Assembly (NCBI GenBank): GCA_008360955.1 | Contig: LUCM01001791.1 | Coordinates: forward strand, 164,023 to 228,022 | Direction: 5' to 3' | Origin: Fasciolopsis buskii | Lineage: Eukaryota; Platyhelminthes; Trematoda; Plagiorchiida; Fasciolidae | DNA length: 64,000 bases | Part shown: positions 57,906 to 64,000 of the stretch, one piece after another | Numbering within the stretch: position 1 is the first letter of the stretch | Layout: the number at the start of each line of letters is the position of its first letter | The notes under the pieces: generated by a model | What the model was told of the DNA's origin: nothing | Seen by the model: the letters and a program-made list of their open reading frames with translations, nothing else | Databases searched by the model: none | Position numbers and translations under genes: made by a program

Positions 57906-60014
57906 ACCTATGTCGTCGACAATTGTCAATGATTCGAACGTTTTAATCTAATTCCCAAACAGCTCGAATAGATATAACCGTATTATCCTTTTTTGTTTGC
58001 GCATTTAAAACGTGCGAAAATTGAAATCGGAGCTACCTGATTAATGCTTATTTCAGTGCCGTCTCTTGTGGCATATATGTTGCTTTCGGTCAGAAGCACT
58101 TCCGACTGACCGTGATGGATTCACTTTTGTGAGTTTAACCATAGTCGAGAGCGCTATATCCCAGCTAGCCCCCCTACCTACCGGTCGCGCGACAATTGAT
58201 CATCCTCGTTGAACCTAACCCCGCCTCCTGATACACGCGGATGAACATTTTCTTCCTTCGTCCGCCGACAGGTTTGCAGTCAGTTATGGGTCAACGATCG
58301 ACGATCATCGGCGATGCACCAGCCATCCCAGGTGAACACAAATCAGGCCCACACAGAGATGCGCTCATCTGATTATTACTTCTGGTCAGTGCTTTTAACA
58401 AAAATCCGCAGTTATTCAAGGTTAGTGCTAGAGACGCTCTCTTAGTTCGGAAACGGTCAAGGTTAATCTCGTACAGTCAGATGAAATGTTTATGTTGATA
58501 TGACTGAGAGCGACAAACCTTGGCTACCACAACTTGGCTAAGCCAATTTCCTTCATTTCCCTATGCAAACGGCCAAACAGACTTCTGCTCACGAATGCCA
58601 GCGAATACTACTTTCATCGGTTTGCCTAACAAACCGCAGAATCAAATCAGTAGGCAAACATTCTTCTAAACATCAGATGACGTGTTACTCGAAACTAAAT
58701 GGGTCAGTTTAGTCCTAACAGGGAACCGGAAAATAAGCATCCCAGCATTTTAAGTTTTACCGGGGGAAAAAGGTCATGAACTGCGTCATGTTCCAACTTC
58801 TTGTCTTTCGCGAACAGCGGACCTAATCACACTACACATCATATCACTTCATTGTGACGGAAATGGCCATCAAGCTTCATGGTTTGATGGTTGTCTGTCG
58901 AGACACTAGCACCACGGCAATCGATTCTCCTTCACCAAGATCATCTCGACCAATTAGACTTCGTCTTTTAAAACGACTTCACATGTGGTATTCGTCAAAT
59001 CTGAGCGAAAAAAGCAAACTTATTGCATTGTTTTATTCTTACCTCCTTGGTGTCCAAGTCCGTGTATTGAATAGTTTCTCGTAGAATTATCTCAACGATC
59101 GTGGCACAGTCTCTATGATCCCCTCGAACGAACTTCCGAGCGACCCTCGGTGACCAAATGGACAACCCAGAACAAACGCACGTCCAAATAGCTTCGATAC
59201 TAAATCCAAAAAAGTAATTAGTGCAGAGTAATCAAGCCGTAACATTACTCCGTTCGGCTGTTGCATTCCAAGTTGTGAGAGCGCGTCAGAGCAGGAAAGA
59301 ATATTTCGAAATCGAGATTGGCCGTCCTCTCTTGTTACAAGGTTATGGTACGTCTACGTACAAGTCACTCGATACCTTTCGATTCAGTTCCGTTGTAGCT
59401 AGCGTACGTAATCAGCCAAACAGAAATGGGGGCCAATTGAAAGAGAAGTATAAACATTTTCCATCTCGCAACAGTTGAAAGGCATTCTACCAACGACAAT
59501 TCTTTGTCATTTATATGTGAGCACATGATGTGTAAAAAAAACTCGGGAGAGTCTTCCAGCAGCTACGGTCTTAGAGTTGTTTGCAACTGGGTGTTTTGGG
59601 TCAGAGTCCTTCCAGTACGTACTGGGAGCGAGTACGTAATTTGCGTGTCAGTATTCCAGTTAGTAACTAAACAAGGACTTTCGATAAAAATGCATTCCTA
59701 GTTTTCATCCTAGCCTATACTAATCCTTTCTGTTTCAGAGCTTTCGTTAAGAAGTATCCACATTGTAAATATTACAGTTTTCAGAATGCTTGGATAAATT
59801 CTTCATTGGTGTCTGATTGGTTGAGGGATTCAACCTACCGAGTGAATTATGAAGAGTGCGGGATTTTGGACAATGCAACTACCCATCACGTGCCGGGTTT
59901 TTTTATCGAATTTTACAATCCACAATCTTTTGATAAGTGGTAAATTCGAAAATTTACTTGCATTTTTGCCTAAAAACGAGACTTGAAACGGCGTGAGAAC
60001 TAGCATAACTTCAC
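57906..60014. other. No gene recognised; GC-richer patch near 58150-58330
   Basis: A C-rich patch (run of five to six C at about 58169) carries no coding signal. Frames at 58854-59084, 59221-59478 and 59504-59701 (all plus) show no domain. Confidence 0.42.
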
Positions 60015-60174
60015 CTGTCTTGGCTTATCGTTAAATTGATTTAGGACAAAGAAGTGTGCCAAGAAATGTGCGGTATTTAGGCGCTTGCTACATGCAGAAC
60101 ACCTGACAGCGTCGGACCTAGATCGTGCGAATCGGGTGAGTTGCTCTTTGTGTGTAACATGCATGTGAGTCAGC
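60015..60174 (-). CDS. Candidate internal exon with a zinc-finger-like motif
   Basis: The acceptor TTTTTGTTTACTTTTAG and the donor AGACAG/GTGAAG are both good. The 160 bases are one leading base plus 53 codons. The peptide contains HKEQLTRFARSRSDAVR followed by CSACSKRLNTAHFLAH, a C-x2-C-x7-H-x3-H pattern resembling a short C2H2-type zinc-binding site (classic C2H2 fingers have 12 residues between C and H, so it is not a standard finger). It ends in phase 0, compatible with the next candidate exon at 38082, though 22 kb away. The product is unknown. Confidence 0.4.
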
Positions 60175-62089
60175 CTAAAAGTAAACAAAAACTCCAAATA
60201 AAATTTGCGTCTGACTTTAACCGGGGTTTTTTTCTTCACTTCGGTGGTTTTTTCTCTCAAGAACCACCAGGATCTCTGTAATGAGGATTCAAATTCCCAT
60301 TCGTTCTCACGTGAATGGACTCGTTAGCCCTGATGAATCCTGGCGTTTTTTATGGATGGAATGAGGCATGAGACATCTTCTGTCGTGATCCGAACTGAAC
60401 AGTCAGGTTATATGGAGTGAAACTTCGTTTTCTTCAAGAGACCGAGACGAAAAGCAGAGAGTAAGGGGAATAAGCCGAGTAGATTCTGTTGTGAAATACG
60501 CGCGACCGATTGCACCGCATGAGGCATGGTAGGTGCATATTTGCGGAGTAACACAGACAGATGAGGAAAGTAAGCATGTGATTTTGAATCCGGCGGTTCA
60601 TTCTGAGAAATACTTCAAGATACTGAGAGAACCCTGGAGTACAACGTGAACCAACACAGGGAACTTTCTACCCCAAATCCGTGAAGTTTTTTTCAATCAC
60701 GTCTTGCGTTTTTGATCTAGTGCCCAATACGTTCGTTGTCGACCTGTTTGATCGATTGGAGCACAAACCCGACAGACCGAAGATAAGAAAGCACGCATTA
60801 GGACGAACATTGATCAAGCAATCAAATACGGCTTGACCTATACTCTCGACCAAGCAGACAGACAGACAGCAGTGAAATACTGGACCACGTTAACACGGGT
60901 GTACTCGCCGGTCACTCAGTGGTTACAGGCCCATTGGAGCTGTTCTAACCGTATTGTTTACTCAGTGCTCCTACCATTCTATAATGCCTTACTACTAACG
61001 ACGACCATACGGTTACTTACATTATCACTGTGTACTGCATTGCGATATGACGAAGACAACGACACATTTTCCTATGGTTAAAGATTGCAAGAGTCCGAGA
61101 AATAGAAGCCCCTCTGCGACCATCTTGCATGTAAACGTGATTTCAAACCAATGGAGCCGTTTTAAATGAAGTCTACGGTGATGGGATACTTACCAGCTCA
61201 CTTGAGCTTGAAAACTGTCCTAAGAACAGCTTGAGACGAGACAGAAGTCAGGTTCGTCAAACAGCTGATGAACAGGATACCAAAAGTGATGAAGTTCTCA
61301 TTACCGAAGACGGCGGAAATACGAAAGATTTACTCATAAATTATTACTAATGTTAACAACACTTCATTACCCGCTTTTCTCTCCCACGAGGTTCTCCCAA
61401 ATGGATGAGTAGTCAAGGTTTGTACTACAACATTCGAACACTCATTATTGCAGTTTGCATCGTTTCGACGTTGATATTCTTCCCAAGTGCCCAATGATTT
61501 AGCTTTCCCTTTTCTTGGGGAAATATTTACAATAATATTCTGCGATCACTACATGTCGACGACAGTCCGGATGCTGGGGAAAACTGAAGTAGAACTGCCT
61601 TCTAGGCTTCAAGACAGTCAAAACGATTGACCGTTGGAATAGGCGGGAAAGATCATTTAAATATAGGTCATCAAAAAACAAATTAGGGACCCCGGAAACG
61701 AAGTTGAACGACTGACACGAGAGGAAGGAAGACTTACCTACAGTCAAGAAGGTATACCTGTCTGGAGCACAGGAAGATCGTTTCAACAAAGTTAGCCCGG
61801 TGATAAGTAAAGCAAACTGAAGATGCAAATTCGGTCGTCTACACATCACCCCATTTGGACAGAGTTGACATACCTGATATCAGTGATGACTCAGCTGGCT
61901 GAATTCGGTTCTTTCGTGTTTTTAGGTCACCCATGTCGAACTCAGAAACATGCATGAAGCAAGGCAAGAAAGTGAATTTCCCGACTTTGACTACCTCAAG
62001 CACCATTCTTCGGAATGTCGCGCGCTGCTGATAAAAATAAAGGGTCACATTTGACTGTAGAAACTGGACGTGAAGTAAATACATGGGAT
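60175..62089. other. No gene recognised
   Basis: A 116-codon minus frame (61499-61849) is the longest; it has no domain or clear splice borders. Confidence 0.45.
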
Positions 62090-62393
62090 TAGGTCAGTCA
62101 CAATATTGGATGGGTATGAAATACCATTATGAGACGGCCTGATTCCAACCCAAGCTCTGCAAACAAAATGAACAAGAAGACGACAAAGGAAGGAGAACGA
62201 GTTCGAGTTGTATTAACAGCTAATAGGTTTACACCCGAAATTGGAAATATCCTGATGAGAGGAATACATTCCGTCCAATCATCTACGCGGAATGTTTACG
62301 TTTCACAACCGATTGTCACCGAATTACCCATTAGCCGGCTGTTTACGCAGGTCATTGTGTAATTGCATCGTACTGCATCACGTGTAATGCCGA
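62090..62393 (+). repeat. Dispersed repeat copy (plus)
   Basis: Reads SVTILDGYEIPL, a stop, KKTTKEGERVRVVLTANRF, GIHSVQSSTRNVYVSQ and, after a stop, LHRTASRVMP. The 3' half is nearly identical to 45543-45720 in inverted orientation. Confidence 0.7.
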
Positions 62394-63699
62394 TAGACGC
62401 ATCTAGTCAGCCCGACAAAAGAATATCTTAACCGAGACAATACTGCGTCAAACCAAGAAGGCGGTGTCAGGACATGCCTCACACGGAGTGGAAACGACCC
62501 CAAACATTTACGCAATAAAATCATTCCAACCGAAACGGTGTTTTAGCTGTTACCTGCTAAATAAAGTGAAGTGGATACCAAAAGCCTCTCTCTAGGCTAG
62601 CTGAAGATCCAATCTTCCGCAACCAGAACACCCAAGTCTATGTATTTCAAATGGCGGAACCCAACTGAAATTTTCACAAACCAAAATAAACACTTGCAAC
62701 CCTGTGGCAGCACACTAAAACCAAACTCCTTAACTCTAAAGTATAGTAATTTTTCGTTTTGTTCAAATATTTTGGCAAATCATTTCCTACAGTCTCACTT
62801 GGTCATCTCCATGTCGCAATTGAGTTAACCGCATTCCCCCTGCACGGTTGTTGGAATGGATTCTACCTGCTCAGTCTGAGAAACGAATAAGGAAATTTAA
62901 TCCGCAGAAACCCACAAGGTATACTCAACAGTACGGAACACTTTTACCAATCAAATTTCTAAAGTTGGGGTAATATGCCATTAAACTACATGGAAAATTA
63001 CATTTCTATGTTCATCGATATATCTTTGTCAACGATATTCACATGAGCAAAATTAGAATGCACCGATGTATAAACACGAAACCCGTCACGTGATAATTTA
63101 TCATTCAGTGCGACCCACGTTAATGGACAATGTGATAGGATCAGTTCTGCGGTTGTATTTTCAAGCCACCGATACCTCACCATATTGAGAAAAAATTGGA
63201 TGCATGTCGGTGCATCTGACCATGAAACCGGATTGAGTCGAGAAGACACAAAATTAATGTGACAATATGATGTTCGACATCAACCGGTACAACTGCTTAG
63301 CATAAACCAAATGGCGACTGCATGCGCGACAGTAGTTGATACACAATTGCGCCCTGCATAGACCATCATCAAAACAGGAACCTCAAACGACAATCTCGAG
63401 GATCCACCTGAAAACTTCGGTGCGCACAAAATTAAAATTTGCACGCTGCAGTACTATTTTTAATCAAATATCACAATGCGGAAATTAGCCATCAGCAGTA
63501 ATACACCGATAAAAATTACCGATACGATGTGGATTGACCCCGACGCAAGCAACGCAACAACAATGACAAGCACACACTGAAATTCAAAACATCAGTAAAG
63601 GGACTTGCTGCAGTTGATCGACAATTCCGGTGTTTGCACGTGACAGACGTCATCTTTCGAAATCTTGTTAGTCGCACGCACCACTTTAAACTTGGATTG
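62394..63699. other. No gene recognised; one minus-strand frame of interest
   Basis: The minus frame 62998-63249 (83 codons) reads LENTTAELILSHCPLTWV and RVYTSVHSNFAHVNIVD and looks protein-like, but no good splice borders were found. Confidence 0.4.
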
Positions 63700-63837
63700 A
63701 CGACGAATCTTCCGCCTTCGTGGAATGTTCAGATTTCACGACCGCTTATCGCCGCGGTTCCCATTTGTTGCCTGTATACGCAGGCCAGCGTGAAGCTGTG
63801 TCGAACTACATCACGTGACCTGCGCACCACAAAATAG
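63700..63837 (+). repeat. Dispersed repeat copy (plus), 3' part
   Basis: Reads NVQISRPLIAAVPICCLY then TQASVKLCRTTSRDL, the last part of the shared frame. The upstream half of the repeat is not recognisable here. Confidence 0.6.
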
Positions 63838-64000
63838 CGTGACAGGGCTCCCCTTTGTGGATGCCTATGTTGCATTGCGATATTCAGAAGGGAGTTGTCT
63901 GTGAAAGTCTGCAGATCCTACAATGTTCTGGGATTCACAGATAACAGGTCACGTCTTAGCGATCGTACTAAGTTCTCCGCTGCCCCATTCGAACATGGGT
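63838..64000. other. No gene recognised
   Basis: Nothing supported to the window end. Confidence 0.5.

Noticed and set aside
1..64000. Bacterial or viral gene cluster, CRISPR array, rRNA operon
   Set aside because: No long frames, no Shine-Dalgarno-led gene runs, no regular short direct repeats with spacers, and no rRNA-like sequence were seen.

Overview
This looks like animal nuclear DNA, most likely from a parasitic flatworm and perhaps a trematode. No open frame exceeds 155 codons, and there is no operon-like packing. The window holds decayed CR1/Jockey-like and RTE-like non-LTR retrotransposons, traces of LTR retroelements, a tRNA-derived short repeat, microsatellites, and isolated short open stretches between splice-like signals. 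The flatworm assignment rests on the character of the retroelements and is inference; no gene here fixes the species.

Layout. 0-8 kb is retroelement debris: a weak gag-like remnant (450-830), a LINE reverse-transcriptase tail on the minus strand (2463-2850), a C-rich stretch leading into a plus-strand LINE endonuclease (3900-6359), and a second LINE reverse transcriptase on the minus strand (6835-7810). 8.2-14.0 kb is one large inverted repeat. Its arms are about 2.2 kb, with a 1.45 kb centre that includes 201 Ns. The arms match almost exactly at both ends but differ by many small insertions and deletions in the middle, so an assembly artefact must be considered. 14-27 kb is mostly non-coding and carries two inverted copies of a 350-bp tRNA-derived repeat (18260-18609 and 26784-27133).

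From 19 to 40 kb I find several minus-strand candidate exons with good splice signals. Four of them (26424-26348, 25172-25145, 24855-24753, 19669-19378) join in frame, one being a 28-nt microexon. A second compatible pair lies at 38082-37967 and 32852-32717. They may belong to one long-intron gene, but I cannot name the product, and isolated splice-like pairs also occur by chance. Plus-strand candidates are at 20886, 30524, 42137 and 46808.

27-38 kb also holds a possible BEL/Pao gag (minus), an RTE-like reverse transcriptase (34280-35240, plus) and a gypsy-like protease fragment (37270-37470, plus). 45-64 kb has further RTE pieces (51180-51400 and 54900-55130, minus), AT, GTA and CA microsatellites, and a dispersed repeat family with about six copies whose shared reading frame I do not recognise. 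All transposon proteins seen are broken by stops and frameshifts, and the reverse-transcriptase catalytic aspartates I could locate are substituted, so nothing here looks able to move by itself.
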